This document shows positions 1 to 13,523 of a stretch of 64,000 nucleotides of DNA, one piece after another. The notes beneath the pieces are model-generated. The model was not told the origin of the DNA. It did not search any database and worked only from the letters and a program-made list of their open reading frames with translations. Positions within the stretch are counted from its first letter, which is position 1. Each line of letters opens with the position of its first letter. Source of the DNA: Oscheius dolichura (Eukaryota > Nematoda > Chromadorea > Rhabditida > Rhabditidae); contig OW051495.1 of NCBI GenBank assembly GCA_932521035.1, positions 1,550,001 to 1,614,000 on the forward strand, read 5' to 3'. Both the position numbers and the translations under genes were made by a program.

Positions 1-849
1 GCAAACACAAATAACGCGCAGCGCTTGGCGCTGCGCGCGATACTCTAGCTGAAAATGTCAGGCACCTTTTACCCGTTATAATAGCATCCGATAGACTGGA
101 TTGACCAACTTGTTTTTGATTAATAGAGGGTTGAAACATTATCAAATTCCCACGCGAAGGCGCCAAACAAATGAGAAGGAACATCTGTTTTCTAACGTTT
201 TTATGGGGGAATAAAAGGGTCCTGGAGAGAAATTTGGAGTCTGGCAATCTGCTCTAGGTCTAATAACGCTTTCAAAGCCAAAAAATGGGTGAATACTGTA
301 AGGAAATTCGGTAACGCTTCTATTCTAAAAAAAGTGAAAACAACTCATCTCTTCCCTTACATAGAGAACTTGGAACATTTTTCACTTTCCAAAAAATAAT
401 GTTGGAATGTTGGCGGAATTGTTGAAAATAGCCACAAAACGGCGTAAAAAGCAGAGCTAAAGAGGCTAATACGGGTTTCATGGAGGAGGGTCTCCCCCCT
501 CGCAGGCTTGCTTCTTGAGGTCTCGCGGGGATTAGAAAGTAAGAAATCACGTTCAGAGAGACGGCAGAGAATTCCCAGTATGGCGATTTTCTTCTTGGCT
601 ATTCATCAAAATTCAAATCGGATAAAGATTAGAGACGGATAAAGTCATAAAATATGAAAAGTACGCGAGGAAATTTGAGTAAACGGAAGAGAGAGCGAGG
701 CGGGAGCGGGGGGAAGGGCGAGAGTCGCCCCCCGCCGCCGGCGGACGAGGAACACCTGAGGACGGGAGGCTTGACAGAGGTCAATAGTGCTGTTTGACCG
801 CGAGAGACGGCAGACGGATCGCGGAAATCGGACAGGAGGACGGGGAAAA

Positions 850-1545
850 TTATAGCGGGCCGTCAGAATTAGTTCTTCAGTAAGGGGAGAATGATAAATA
901 GGAATTGTAATGCATAAAAAAACAAATGGGGCAAATACTGCAAGTTCTGATTCATTAAATTATAAAATTCTCCCGAATCAGTTTATCTATTCGTGGCAGA
1001 ACATCAAAAATTCAAACAAACATGTGTCTCAGGCTGAATGGGCCCAGGTTTTGTCTAGTTCGGTGGTAATTTTTATTCGAAACGCCTAAGAAAATACAAC
1101 GTGAAGAAAGAAAACTAGCAAATTCAGTTGGCACACCTATATCTACTCCCCTAACAACACTAAAAATAACAGAAAGTCCAATTGATCCAGCTTTATTAGG
1201 AAAGGGAAGTAAAGTAGCTATTTCGACTGAAAGGCTCTTATTTATCTACCCCTCTAACAACTCTAAAAAGTACAAAAGATGTTCGAGATCTCAATACTTG
1301 CCGATTTGGCCGGTAATCGGATAGGAGGAGGGAGAAATTTATGGTGGGGTATTAGACGGACCAAACTATTAGTTCCTGAACAAGTGAACAGTGCTAAATA
1401 ACAGTTGTGATCCATAAAAAACACTGATGATTGAGAATGGAAGAATGATCTACACAAAGAGTGTAAAATTAGCCCGAACCAGTTTATTTATCTATCGGAC
1501 AACATTCAAAATTCTAACAAAAATATGACCCAGGCCAGCTGAATG
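850..1545 (+). repeat. Diverged direct duplication (850-1040 and 1335-1545)
   Basis: Two blocks about 480 bases apart share an ordered series of matches: a GTTC-centred start, a TAATGCATAAAAA/TGATCCATAAAAA segment, AGTTTATCTAT/AGTTTATTTATCTAT, ACAACATTCAAAATTC-like text and an AGGC...TGAAT end. Similarity is clear but eroded by indels, as in an old local duplication. No coding potential is shared. Confidence 0.6.
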
Positions 1546-1984
1546 ATCTCAAAATTCGACACTAGGAACTTTTTGAGCTTCAGGACAAGGATAATAACCT
1601 GCCGCCTTCTTTTCTGTAGTTCCTCACAGGTTCTACGGGAAAAAAAATGGTATTATTTAGAGAAAAAAACAAAGTTTCGGTCAGCCAATTTACCCAGCTA
1701 CTTCCAGTAGCTGCAGTCGGATATTTACTTATCGTTTTCAAAGTACGCCCTAAAATAGCGAAGCGTGTAGCGGCGCCGTCCGACGAGAACGCGGTGTTCT
1801 CCCATTTTCGCAATAAAATTACGTAGGCGATCAAAGCTTTTTGGTTATTGGACATCCGAAAATCGCTGTTTTATGCAGAAGAATCAAATTTATTGGCGGG
1901 TAACGGCGATTGACCGCTTCAAAAACGGAAACGTTTTATTTCAATCGGAGCTATAATTCTTCCAGTTCAGCATTATGTTGTCCA

Positions 1985-2550
1985 AGAAGGCGAACTCATT
2001 TCTTTTTTATTCAACTAGTGAAACATTTTTCTAAAACGATCTAATCTTGTGGTTTATGAATGGGGCAAGCGCCGCCTATCATTTTAAAGTTACAGAATGG
2101 AAATTCCAATTGTTTTTTCAACTTCAAAGAAGAAATTCAGATTGTAGGTCAACACAGCCGTGCGCAGCAGTATTCATAAACTCAATTCATTCATTTTATT
2201 CGGTCGGTAAAATATTTTTTAGACAAATGATTCAAAGAAGAATTATAAACTGCTTTCTCGGTTCGAGATAGTATGGTTGTGTTCCGGAATCGATTTTATG
2301 CAGTACTCGAACAGTTTTAGATTCTAACTTTTTTCGGCCTTAATTTCTTCATTGCCCGGTAAAGAAGATGTTTAATAGTTTAAAAAATTGGAAAGGAGAA
2401 AGGGCGGAAGTATCGCAATAATACTCTTTTGCCCTAATCATTTCATTTTATTCAATTAGTGAAAGCATTTTCTCACAAAAAGACCACAATTTGGTCGTTA
2501 TGGATGGGACAAGCCCCGCTTATCATTTCAAACTCGCAAAATGGGGATTC
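1985..2550 (+). repeat. Diverged direct duplication (1985-2105 and 2425-2550)
   Basis: The segments share TTTATTCAA(C/T)TAGTGAAA, the ATGAATGGGGCAAGC/ATGGATGGGACAAGC core, CGCC or CGCTTATCATTT, and a GGAAATTCC/GGGGATTCC end, at a spacing near 445 bases. This is a second old tandem-type duplication close to the first. Confidence 0.6.
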
Positions 2551-5460
2551 CGTTTTTCTAATTGGCCTACTGAAGGCTTCAAAAGTTGGGTGATTCACGG
2601 CTTTGAAACAATAATATTGGGTTTTAGGTACTGTTACTGGAACATTTAGAACTGGAAATCTCTCATTTTAGCTGGCCATTGAAGTGTTATTTTTGATAAA
2701 AAGGTGAATCCATTGTCCAACTAATTGTAACCTACCCGAAGACATTGTACCCAGTGATTGAACCGTTTTAAAGTCAAGATTTTTCAAATTAGAGACGTGC
2801 TATTTTTGGCAATAATTGCCGTCTATTTCCCGGTAAAAAGAAGCAGAGAAGGGGGAAAAATAACTGATGAGAAAAGAGAGAGAGAGAGAAAGTTGTTGGC
2901 TGTCACAAGACATGAATCAGAGAGTGTGGCCAATTGTTAGAAAATGACCTCGATTGTGTGTTGATGTGGTGACTTTTCTCCTTTTTTTGTCTCGTCGAGA
3001 ATTAGTCTCTCTCTCTCATGAAGTGGCCGGGGGTCCTCCTCTTCCCGCTTGAGAGAGTTGACAAAAGACAAAAGAAGGGGACTGGGACGGCGGGCCAAAT
3101 AGCGGCTAATATAACTGACAATTATTACAATTTGGAGAAAAAGAGCCACAGTTCACACGCTAGAAATAAATGGAAGGGGGGAAGAATTGCGACAATTGCG
3201 GCGGTGATGATTACGATGATCAGGTGGTCATTTCGCGGGTCGGAGAGGACACACACATGGGGGAGAGAGAGATGATAGACAGCCGGACCGAGAAACGGAC
3301 ACATGGCCGCCGGGAACAGCTGATTGACGACAATGAGAGGGCAGGGTGGCGACCGGAGGAGGAGGAGGAAGCCCAAGGGTCAATTCACTCACTTTGAAAG
3401 AGAACGAGAGAGAGAAGAACGGAAAAATGAAAAGTTGATCATATTCTCCGAAAATATCAAATCGGCAGAAAGAGTTCGGTTTCATACAGTCCATAAAACA
3501 TTAAGAAATCTTTAAACCTAGTTTGTAGGCTGGTAATACATCCCGGTCAAAAATGATATACCGTAAACCGTCTAATAGATGCCGTTTCATAGAGGATATA
3601 AAGCATAGGGAAGAGGGAAATGTCTCATTGTTGTGGTTCTCATTAATTTTTTTACTAGGTACTATTTCTACAGTCAACCTTCGTTGAATTAGAACTTTTG
3701 GCAATCACAAAAGAGAAGGAAAAAGTCACCCGAGGGTAATACATTTTTGAACGCTGTTAACCTGGTAGCGTTCCTTTGCTTCTTCGACAATATTTCCATG
3801 TCTAAACATTTGTTGCAACTCGTTTGTAAGCCTAAATTACAGTAAACTTATCAATTTAGAACGGAAAAAAACAATCCTTTCGGCTTTTTTCGCTAAACAA
3901 ACTACATTCGAAATCAGATCGGTCGTAATAATACACCTCACTTCCACGGCTAATATTTCTACCTCCAGTAGAGCAATTAAAAGTTTCATAAATAATGGAA
4001 AAGAGAAGCACAGCGAGTGTAGTATGAATTGTTGATGACGATACAAAAAAAAAGAAAAGTGACCATTCGTTTCGTAGTGCGTGTGCTATGTTGGGGTCGC
4101 GTGGCTGGGCGACGTTCTCCCGCTCTCGGTTCTCCTCGATTTGTTCGCTCTCCGCCGATTATCACCAATATTGACAAAAGTCGATTACTCTCTCTCTCTC
4201 TCAACAAGCCAAGAAAAGCGAAAGAATAGAGAGAAAACGAGATAATTTCATGTTTTCCGTAGGCTATTTTAGAGAATTAGGGTGAGGAGTAGTGTTCGGT
4301 CGTGCGTTTTCGCTTGTTTCAACGAATCTTCATAAAGAACAGAGACATCTTTTTACAATGATTGATGTTGATCTCGCTACAATCCCACCTCATCTCTTTG
4401 TAATCCATTGAATCCACAAAAAACTTGCGCAATTTCTCAACATTTTTCCCTATTTCTGTGCTTATCATTCAATCTATTCGAGAGATTTTCCTAGATATTT
4501 GCCTTTGGGTCCCAGTAAGATGGTGATTCTCCCTGTATCTACCAGTGCGGAGCAGAAATTTCAATGTGCTCCGTCTATGCTAACCGTATCAAAACATCAT
4601 AGTCTGCCGTTCCTGTACCTATTGTTTTTCTCTGCTGAGAAGGCTTTTATGGTAGAAGCAAAACAATAAAAAAGGGGGGAATTTCGATCAGGATTTGAAA
4701 GAAAAGTAAAGGAAATCTAGTGCTTCTCCATTAGGATAAAACAAAATTTCACATTATCAACTCATTATGATACGCAAATGTTCTTCATAAATTGACTGCG
4801 AGGAGAAATAAATATCAAAAAGAGGATGATTGTTTCAGCGGTATGGTACAGTACAATAAGGAAGTGATGTTGTATCAAGCCTGTGGTATTCCGCTGACTT
4901 TATAAATCCTGGTTCAAAAAAATAGAAAAATAATTCTAATTTCAATTTCCAGGAGTTTCCAAATTCATTCAAAAGAGATCACTTCTTACCTGACCTAATC
5001 TGCTGCGCACTCGTTTCGCTTGTTTCACGATAAAATTTTATGTTGGGAAAAGTGGACGATGACATTTTTTGATTATGGAAGCGTTCAAAAGCTGAATCAA
5101 TGTGAATGTAAAATTCTTTGGAATTTATATTATTAGGTCGCGTCATAAGTAATGATAATTTGGCTGTTTCGACCCCTTCCCGTGGATAATTCTTGATGAT
5201 CTTTTTTTAAAAATGTAATAGCCAGGGAAAAACTCGCTTTCCACTGGTTTTTATGAGATTTAGATACGAGGAAATATTACAAAAATGCGTTGGGAAAATT
5301 GGCGTTTTCGGTTTTTTTCGAGATTCCGCTTCAACGAAGCATTTTCAGCACAAGGTTCCTTCTTGAAAAAAATTCTCCGTCTCGTTCTGCATCGATTGAC
5401 ACCAAAAACAGTCCAGGTTCAATGGAAAAATTTTGAGAAAAATCCATTTGAAAAGACGTT

Positions 5461-5527
5461 GCCAAATGGCGCAGTGGGTTTCTACAATACTGTTGGAAAG
5501 GTCGGGGGTTCGGATCCGCCCGTCATC
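5461..5527 (+). repeat. tRNA-like element (SINE-type) copy 1
   Basis: The sequence has a pol III A-box-like TGGCGCAGTGGG and a B-box-like GGTTCGGATCC at tRNA spacing. The same two boxes, with the same flanking residues, recur on the minus strand at 62646-62715. The bases before the A box do not pair with those after the T arm, so no acceptor stem forms and a functional tRNA is unlikely. A tRNA-derived SINE head or tRNA pseudogene fits best. Confidence 0.55.
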
Positions 5528-5640
5528 AAATCATTTTTGCTTTTTTTCTGCCCGTTTATTTTCTTTTACTGATATTTCAAGCTTCGCATAAAGGAGATCA
5601 TTATTTACACATTACAATAGGCGATACGCCTTTTTCTGCA

Positions 5641-8600
5641 TCAAAATCGTTCCACAACAAAAATGGGGTCTTTGACTATCTCCCTGCTTTCTTTTTCTTC
5701 TACCAGCGGCACTTTTGCTTCTTTTTGATATTCCGGTCCCCTGTCCACCACTCCCCACAACAAAATCTGGCAGAATTTCGTAATCGCATCTAAAAATCAC
5801 ATATTTTAGGCGGGAATTTGAAAATGCAAACCGTCAATCGCCAAGAAAATCTTCAATTTTTGTTTAGGGTAGGCGAAAATGTAGTAGGAGCCTGAAAATC
5901 GCGTTCTAGACCGAAAAAAAATGGGGAAAACTCACCGCAACCTATTAAAAATATCCCTATTCCAATGGCTGACCTCACTAAATTTTGGTAAAATGGAATT
6001 ATGATGAAGCAGATGTTGATTAAGAGCTCGGTGATGGGGAAAATGATCGGCAGCTGAATATTTCACTTCTTCTTATATAAAGGAGGGAAATTTACCCGGA
6101 TGGCGCCCTTAGCGACGGGCATTTTTGTCAATTTGATGATGATCAGAGCCGTCAGGGTGATACACGTCTTTGTCATGCCAATTATCGAGATATAGTTGAT
6201 GAGATTGTCCGGATTGCCGACAAACGCCGCCCCGGCGCAGAGAAACGTCTGAACTGACGGATTCGGGGGACTATAGCTACCGTATTTCCAGGGGAACGGA
6301 GAGAGAACTCTCATTTTCGGGGTGATTTATGTCAACAAACCTTACTGAAGTAATCATTTTCAAAAAAAGTTAGCAACATTAGAAAGGCGATGGTTTAGAA
6401 ACTATATATTGTCAAAACGAAACATTGAACAACATTTTTTAGGCATTTTGAACCCTTTTTTGTAAAAATACGAATGAACACTACGCTATGTTAGTTGGAC
6501 AGTAAAGGAGTGACGATAGAAGACACTTGGCAAAGCCTTATTGAAAATAACGGGACACGGCGGCTACTTATGTCTTCGTTGAAATTTTTCCCCGATTTTT
6601 CAACCTATTTTCGACCCATTCCAATTTTCAGACCTACTAAAGAGTGCTGTAGACACTCTAACGACACCCTCTAGATTATAAAAAGGAAGGGAAAATTATA
6701 CTCAAAGGAAGGATACCGGCATATTTTAAGTTTCAGGCTGGCTACTAATTAGATCAAAATATTCCTATGACAATCATTCAAAGATTGTTTCACTCAAAAC
6801 TCACATGAACTAGAATAGCCATCCGTGGACTGTCGTTTTCCGGATGGACGAGAGCCATAGCCGTCGGGAGCATTCCTTTCCTCGCTCCAGCCAATAGAAA
6901 CCTAATCTTTTCCGTTTTGTCCCCCCTTTTTAGCTGTTATTCCCACCTGCTGGAGATAAAGACGCCAGAATTAACAGTTCCAATGAGTAGCAGGCCGACG
7001 AGAGCCGGCATTGCGTAGGAGGCCCCCTGCCCCAGGGTTCTTTGAATAAAAAGCTGTCTTTTATGGATATTTTGGACGCTGGCTTACTGTAGCAACGGCT
7101 TTGGAGTTGAGAATCTCGTCGGGAGTCAGGACAGTGAAATAGGCAACATTTGTGAGGAGATAGACAACGATGACCAGGAGGAGACCGCCGACAACTGCTA
7201 GGGGGAAAGTCCTGAAAGCGAAGCATCAGTGTTTTTATGGGAAGTCTCTATAAAGGGAAAATAAAGCATAAAAGTGAAGATTGAAATCGTTTTTTACGAC
7301 AAGACAGAGATTGATGAGTGCAATTGACACTGCGTAATAAATTTTCATCAAAACTGAAAAAAAAACAGATTTCGCGGATAGAAATCCACATTTTCTTCAT
7401 TCCGTCTCAAATTTTTCCCATTTTATCACTTTCCTTCACGCTATCTTCAAAAAAACTCCTCAGTTCCTATGTTCACAAAAGAGTAGCTGGAAATTAGAAA
7501 AACTGGGGAAAATGCCTATTTTTCAGGGCGTGGACTAATTCTACCATGGGAAAGAATATTTACTTCTCGATTTTTAAAAATTCTACAAAAAAATGTCACA
7601 AGGAACAGCTGGTGTTTAGCTTTATTGACGATGTTTCTCTTCATTTTCAGGGTCGAAGCCTTTGCTACGGTAGAATAATGACAAAAACTACGAGATTTTC
7701 TATTTTTTAGCTTTCAAATTACAAAAGGATAACCTACAACCTGTAAATAATAGTCAAGTCAATAAGAACTATTTGAATTCGCTTTGCTGCAGAAAAAATA
7801 TGGCTAGCAGCCCAGGTCAAGTACTCTTTTGCTCTTGAATTTGCATATTCACCACAATTCAACAATAGCTCAATTGAAACGGATACTGCCCGGGAAAAAG
7901 GGCGGATCGCGTCTTCGCTAGGGGACCCAATGAAAAAAAAACGAACTATTTCTACAGTAATCCTTGTTGTCGACAGCGCAAAACTATGGATACACTACTA
8001 AAATGTCCGAAAACTCTGTCAGAAAACGAGAATAGCTACCAAGTGTTTGAATATTTTCAGTTTCTAATCTCTGATATCAACTGTTCTTCGAATCTTTTCT
8101 ACTAACTGTGATCAAGTAATTTGAACTAACTTTCTAAAATTCTTCAATTCCACTTCTTCTGTTCCAAAGTTCAGTGTCGTATAGCCGCTATAGGCCCATC
8201 CTCCTTGATAAAAAGCCAAAACCAGCTGGTAGGCATTCCATTTCGACCCAGCAAACGCATATTTTGGCTTGAAATGCTCTGTTTCACCTAAAAAAATGGG
8301 GTTTTACTGGAAGAATAAGGGGAGCAGACCTTTAACAATGAGGAAATAGAATCCAACGCCGATAATCCAGCCAAGAGCGAGGATTTTAGAAAACATCGAG
8401 GCGATTTGGATTTTTCCGGCCAAATTGGGGAGGGAGTAGAGGTTGATGACGCTCATTAGGACTGAAAAATTATAGCAACATTGATGACTTCAAACCGGGG
8501 GTTTACATGTATCGGCCGGAACATTTAAGAAGTTTTGACCCCGTTTTCTTTAGTTGGCTCAACTTGCTATCACCTATTGGCAAACTAGAGGAAGTGAATG

Positions 8601-11600
8601 GATGTTTGCAGTTGAAAAGGTAAGAAATTTTGAAACTTTTTGATAGGTAAAAAAAAAGTTGAAACGATTTGGTTACCAAAAATGGTGTCTGTCGATCCGC
8701 GTTTAAGTACCTCCCCATGAGCCGCTCTAGATAAAAAAGAACGACGAAGCATAGAAGGAAGAGGTGGGAAAAGACAGAATATATCAAGTTAAGCAAATGA
8801 AATTAATTTCCATTATGATCCTCACAAGGGAAGGATACGCTCGGCATCACTTTTCAAACTTTTTTGATGCCATCTTGTAGAGAATTTTCTGGCGATCAAG
8901 ACATATTCTTCGCTTTTTGCCATAATGACTCCATTGAGGAGGAAACGCAAAATGAGTTTCAATGCTAAACGTGTTTTTGGACTTGTCTATTTTCCATTCT
9001 CCTTCTAAAAATGTGATGTCGAGCAAGTATCCTTCCCTTGTGAGTACTGGTCAGTAATAGTCCGTTTCCAAAGGATATATGTCACGGGATTTCGGACGGA
9101 ACTAGCAAGAATCACGGGCTCTAATGGACTGTTTCTCTTATCCTACTCTGGTTTCATTGTGTTGATAAAACAAATAAAAATCTAATGATGTAGTATAGAT
9201 GTAGCCAATATAAAAAGCTGGTGATTGTTTTGAAAATAGGTTTTTTTCATTGCTCTAGTCAATTTCCCTGATCTAGTTTTCATTTTTTAGGCAAAAGAGA
9301 ACGGTGTCAAAGTATTCCAAGAGAGGAATTCAACTTTTACGATAAAATAAAGCGATAAAATATTTCCCCATTATTACCTTTCGTACAAGCAATCGCCATT
9401 AGTAAAGTTTCCAAAACATTTCAATAACCAGTTCTAAACTCACACATCAGCCCGTATCCGAAGAGTTTCACGGCCCATTCTTGAGTGGATTCAGAGAGGC
9501 AGACCAACGAATTGACCGTTTGCATTATGTATTCGCCAAAGGTCAGGAAAATAACAGCGGCACTACAGGAACTGAAAAAAATGGCCAAGTTTCATTCCTT
9601 CTTCATAAGATGTTGTAATTTCAAGCTACAGTTTTTATTTGTCAGGAAAAAATACCCTTGAAAAACGGCCGTGAGCCATAGAATTGAGAATCCCAGCGGA
9701 TACCATCCCATGTAATTGATATAGGCCAGCTCGGCCCCGGATTCGGGGATACTCGTCCCCAATTCGATGAAACACTGAAAAGGGAACAAACACTGTAGTT
9801 TAATGCACCACCGACCGCCGCTGATAACATGGCCTTTGCTCCGCAGAGAGTCCATAATATTAGGGAAAGACCCACGGAGCCGGTATGCTCGAGGATTCCC
9901 TTCGGGGCGATGAAGATTCCTAAATTTTTCTCAATTTGACTTTTTGGGGAATTTTATAATGTTTTGGAGGATTGATTAATGAGAATAGTGGGAGGGGCAA
10001 TAATGTGTTTTCAGGATTACCAATAGGTTATTTACTGTGTTTTATGGGAGCCAAATATACAGAAGCTGGCAAAGGTTTCGCTTTTTCGTATCTAAGCGTC
10101 AGAATGACAAATTTCAAATTTCTGGAGACAGGAATACGGTAGATCGCATCACTTCCGCATTTCTATTGTCTTTTTCCGACAGCTGCCGGCGTTTTTAGCA
10201 ATTTGGTGATCAAAATTGACCGGTTTCCGATTACAAGCTGAACTTTAGGTGTTTTTGTGTGTGAAATCGCCAGAAATGTTTTGAAATCCTGACTTTTTTT
10301 TATGTTTTAGAGGGTTGATTAATATCAGGAATGAGGAGGAGGCAATTATTTACAGGTAGGATGTTTGTAGACCATTTAGTGTTTTATTGGAGCTAAATAT
10401 TCAGAAACCGGCAGATGCTTCGTTTAGATGTTTCTGGGCACTGGAATGTGACCAGATCCCTAATTATTTGTTTGTTTTTTATGTTTCGCCGATCCTATAA
10501 ATTAGAGATGAACAAACAATGACAATCCGTCTTTTATTTTCTTCAGTGTGTGACCGATTTGTAATAAATAATCAGCTGATAATGTGATCTTTGATGGGGT
10601 GTTTTATCTATAAAATGTATCGAAACCGGGTGTAAAACACAGCTATCTGCTTCCTTTTTAGGTCTCGTGCGCTCAATTTAGGGAGGCAACGAGTGGAATG
10701 CTCGCTCTATGAATTAAGTATTTTCTGAATGTATCAATGAAAAATATATAAGGATTTCGACCATTATACATGAATTCAATCTTGTTCGGTGCGTTTTTCA
10801 GGTGACTAATATAATGTCAACTGGAAACTGTCATCGATATACGCAATCCAGTTTTCACACCGCTTGTCCAAAGATATGGAGAAGTTATTTTGTATGTCGC
10901 TATTGTGCCCGTTGGATAAATTTCTTTTAGGTTTTAGCTCCTTTATAAGTTTGGCACAGTCTAAAATACTGTACTGCATACTATTTCATCATGATTTCCC
11001 TTATTTTACACCAAAAGATTGAATAACCGAGCGCAAAGCACACCTAAAAGATGAGAATAGAAGAGCATTAGAAGAGAGTTTTTTTTTCGGTTTCTGTGGT
11101 TCTATAAAGTAGCAGCGGAATAGGTTATGTTGGTTGTACTGCCTTGCTAAAATATAACGAAATTGGCCCAATTAGAAGCGTAAAAACACGTCTTTCTGCT
11201 AATTTCGTACTCTCCAATCGCAGTGAATTGCCCAATTTCAATTTCTCGAAATTTTTTGGCTTTGGAATTTCTACAAAATGAGATTAAAGTAAGGGAGAAC
11301 CACTAAATGCTCTGGCTTAGAACTTTTTTATGGACTTCAATCGCCAATTATACGAGTTTGATAGTAATCCTGATTCCGGATCGAAACAAATTTAAAAACT
11401 TCCGAGATTTTTTTGAAGAAATTGAATTTTTGAGCGTAAAACAGGGTAATTACAGAGCTTGAGTATGCTTTTATCCGGTAACAGAGGCCAGATACCGTAA
11501 TTTCCCTGCTGAAAATCCCTAAACAACGAGACTTTTCTGCTCTTTTTTGAGGGACATTTGGATTTTTGTGAGTTTCTATTACCGAGACACGGCGCACTAT

Positions 11601-12040
11601 ATTGTCGAACCTTCTCGTTTTATATAAACTTCTTGAAATGCGCAAATTTTTGATAAATTTACTTCCGAAAACTGTTTGTTCGTCGAAAAAAAACAAGATG
11701 CGGAAGGTCGAAATATGGTATTTTTGAATGGAAAACATGGAAATTTCGGAGTTTATATCACTCTTTACCAAAGATATACCGGATACCGTAATCCTCCACT
11801 GAAATCCGTAAGTAAACGATCCTTTTCCTGCTAATTTTTGATGAAAAATCTTGAAATTGGGTTAAAAAGTTTTTGTTTGTCAACTAACCCAAAGTGTAAA
11901 CTGCATTTTTGTTACTTCCAAATTTTAATAGACCCCATAAAACATAAAAATAGGTAAAATTTACCGGTTCCGATGATATTTCCAACAATATAACTGACGG
12001 CTCCGAGTAGCCCAAGGCGGTTGTCGTCCTTTCGTCCCAT
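5641..12040 (-). CDS. SLC7/LAT-type amino-acid transporter
   Basis: A multi-pass amino-acid exchanger light chain of the APC superfamily (nematode AAT type), expected at the plasma membrane. Reading 12040 down to 5641: exon 1 (12040-11965) encodes [20 protein letters not shown] and runs into the substrate-binding G-x-x-x-G-T-G segment of TM1. Later exons encode [29 protein letters not shown] (TM3), a block ending [20 protein letters not shown], the TM5 block near 8330-8465, [25 protein letters not shown] TM6 (8170-8290), [20 protein letters not shown] (7110-7215), [20 protein letters not shown], and the loop [20 protein letters not shown]. The last exon (5789-5641) is best read in the frame ending [10 protein letters not shown], because that frame matches the donor phase of the preceding exon. 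The gene looks intact, with about a dozen exons. The 2-kb first intron holds repeats but no gene. The partner heavy chain is not in the window. Confidence 0.88.
9950..10450. repeat. Diverged direct duplication in transporter intron 1
   Basis: Blocks at about 9950-10115 and 10290-10450 share ATGTTTT(A/G)GAGG, TTGATTAAT, TTTACTGTGTTTTATGGGAGC versus TTTAGTGTTTTATTGGAGC, and AATAT(A/T)CAGAA(G/A)C. The period is about 345 bases. A further related pair, TACCGGATACCGTAAT versus CCGGTAACAGAGGCCAGATACCGTAAT, lies at about 11475 and 11772. Confidence 0.5.
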
Positions 12041-13523
12041 AGTTCGAATTGACTGCTCTGATAATTGATAGCCTCAAATTTACAGCTGTTTACGACCCGT
12101 ACGGCTACTGGGAACGATAAGAGCCGGACCGAAAAGATGAGAGAACAAGTTATACTGATCTATGAATAGATTGGAAGCGGTCCGGGGGGAGACGGAAAGA
12201 TTAGAAGACCGCTTCTACTCTGGCGGTTTCGGAAAAGGGATAAAGATGAACATATTGTTATTTTGCTAATGTATCCTCGACAAAGATGTCTACTCTTTAC
12301 TTCTATTTGAAGGGCAGGTGGGCGAGAGGTGCTAAAATTAGGAGATTGCGTTCCTTTAGTTTCAGGATAGTTATAAAATAGTGACGCATGCTTTTGCCAT
12401 TATTATTTCATGAATAGGAGGTATAATATAGTCGTCTTTCCGCATTTTATCATGTTTTTTCGGTACTTTCGTCTTCTTCTTGAAGTAAACTAATTAGTGG
12501 AGGAAATGAAATAGAGTAGAGGAAAAATAGACGTTCCTTACGATTCAAAATGTCATCTTTCGAACTGTAACCATATTTTCAGAACATTTTGAATCATTTT
12601 TGCTATTCAACTGGACAGAATTGACTGAAGAACTTCCGTACCTTACAAGTTGCTCTGGTTTCAGGTAAAGTAAAGGAACCTTTGCTTATTTTCTAAAACT
12701 AAAAATAAGCTACAGGAAGAGAGTTTACAAGCGGAGGTGGAGTAATAGGCTTAGAAGATTACTTTCTGTTGGTTTCATGATAGCCATAAAACTGACTTCA
12801 CCATTTTCCGGTATTAGGAAAAACTTCCTGAAGCTGATACTCTGAAAAGGCCTGTAAATGGAAGAAAACAGTCGTTTCTGTATGTTTTATCGTTTTTTTC
12901 AGGATTTATGTCATTTATTATCTTTGTTTTCGGCTGCATAGAGTTGACTGGAGAAGTGCCATGTTCTACAACAAGTGTTTTTAGATTCGGATATATTAAT
13001 AATGCGACCTGCTTGCTTTGCAAAACTGAAATTTGGGTATAAAATGTGTGACGTGTCACACGTCACGTGGGTGAAGTGAAGGCCCTTTATGTCAATCTAT
13101 TTATTCAGTAATTGAGGCATTTTTCACAAGATTCACAGTTTGACGTATTTTCCATGGAACTCAAGGAACTGGATACTCTAATCAACAAAAATTTGGCCGC
13201 AGCAGTGATAAGAACAGATTTTGTGTCATATTGTACAGAACGTTGAGCATTGAAAATTACGAATTGGAAGATTTCCTAGTAAGGGGATTCATACTTCTGC
13301 TTATTATTCAATCGGTGAAACTTTGCCTGCCCTATTCAAAAGAATAGATTTTTATTATTTCGTTGCTTGTACTTTAGATGAAAGCAGTTTTTCAACGCGA
13401 TTCAAGGGACAAGTTTTTGCTTTTCGCTATTGTTTCGCTTTGCTTTTATTAGGGGCCGGTAATCAGTAAGCAGTTGTATTCAATAACTCCTCAATCTTCG
13501 TTCTCTCTTGAGCAATCGTCAAG
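12041..13523. other. Divergent intergenic region between transporter and Arl8
   Basis: The two genes are transcribed away from each other, so this 1.5 kb should contain both promoters. Its middle (about 12200-13060) is made of diverged direct repeats: GAATTGACTG or GAGTTGACTGGAGAA..CC motifs recur near 12045, 12620 and 12945, and TTTATC(A/G)TGTTTTTTC-like text recurs near 12450 and 12885. No gene was seen in it. Confidence 0.55.

Larger units (their letters stand above)
1..5600. other. Gene-free stretch, left end
   Basis: No convincing gene was found. The open frames are short, lack recognisable domains and do not join at good splice sites. The stretch holds a perfect 10-bp GC palindrome with a 3-base loop (15-37), a GC-rich patch (660-850), two pairs of diverged direct repeats (850-2550), GA-rich tracts around 2870-3420, CT-rich tracts near 3010 and 4190, and a tRNA-like element near 5461. 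The GC- and GA-rich patches could be promoter DNA for a gene outside the window, but nothing ties them to a transcript. Confidence 0.6.

Noticed and set aside
2870..3420. GA-rich tracts considered as a microsatellite or GAGA-bound promoter.
   Set aside because: Runs are short and interrupted, and no start exon adjoins, so neither label can be supported.
5612..5640. Extending the last transporter exon to a stop at 5612 in the longest open frame.
   Set aside because: The preceding donor is phase 1, which selects a different frame ending ERF-stop at 5641, with an acidic tail typical for these transporters.
11337..11771. A 144-codon minus-strand frame in the first intron of the amino-acid transporter.
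   Set aside because: Composition is typical of AT-rich noncoding DNA (many F, I, K, S), there are no plausible flanking exons, and it lies in a direct-repeat area.
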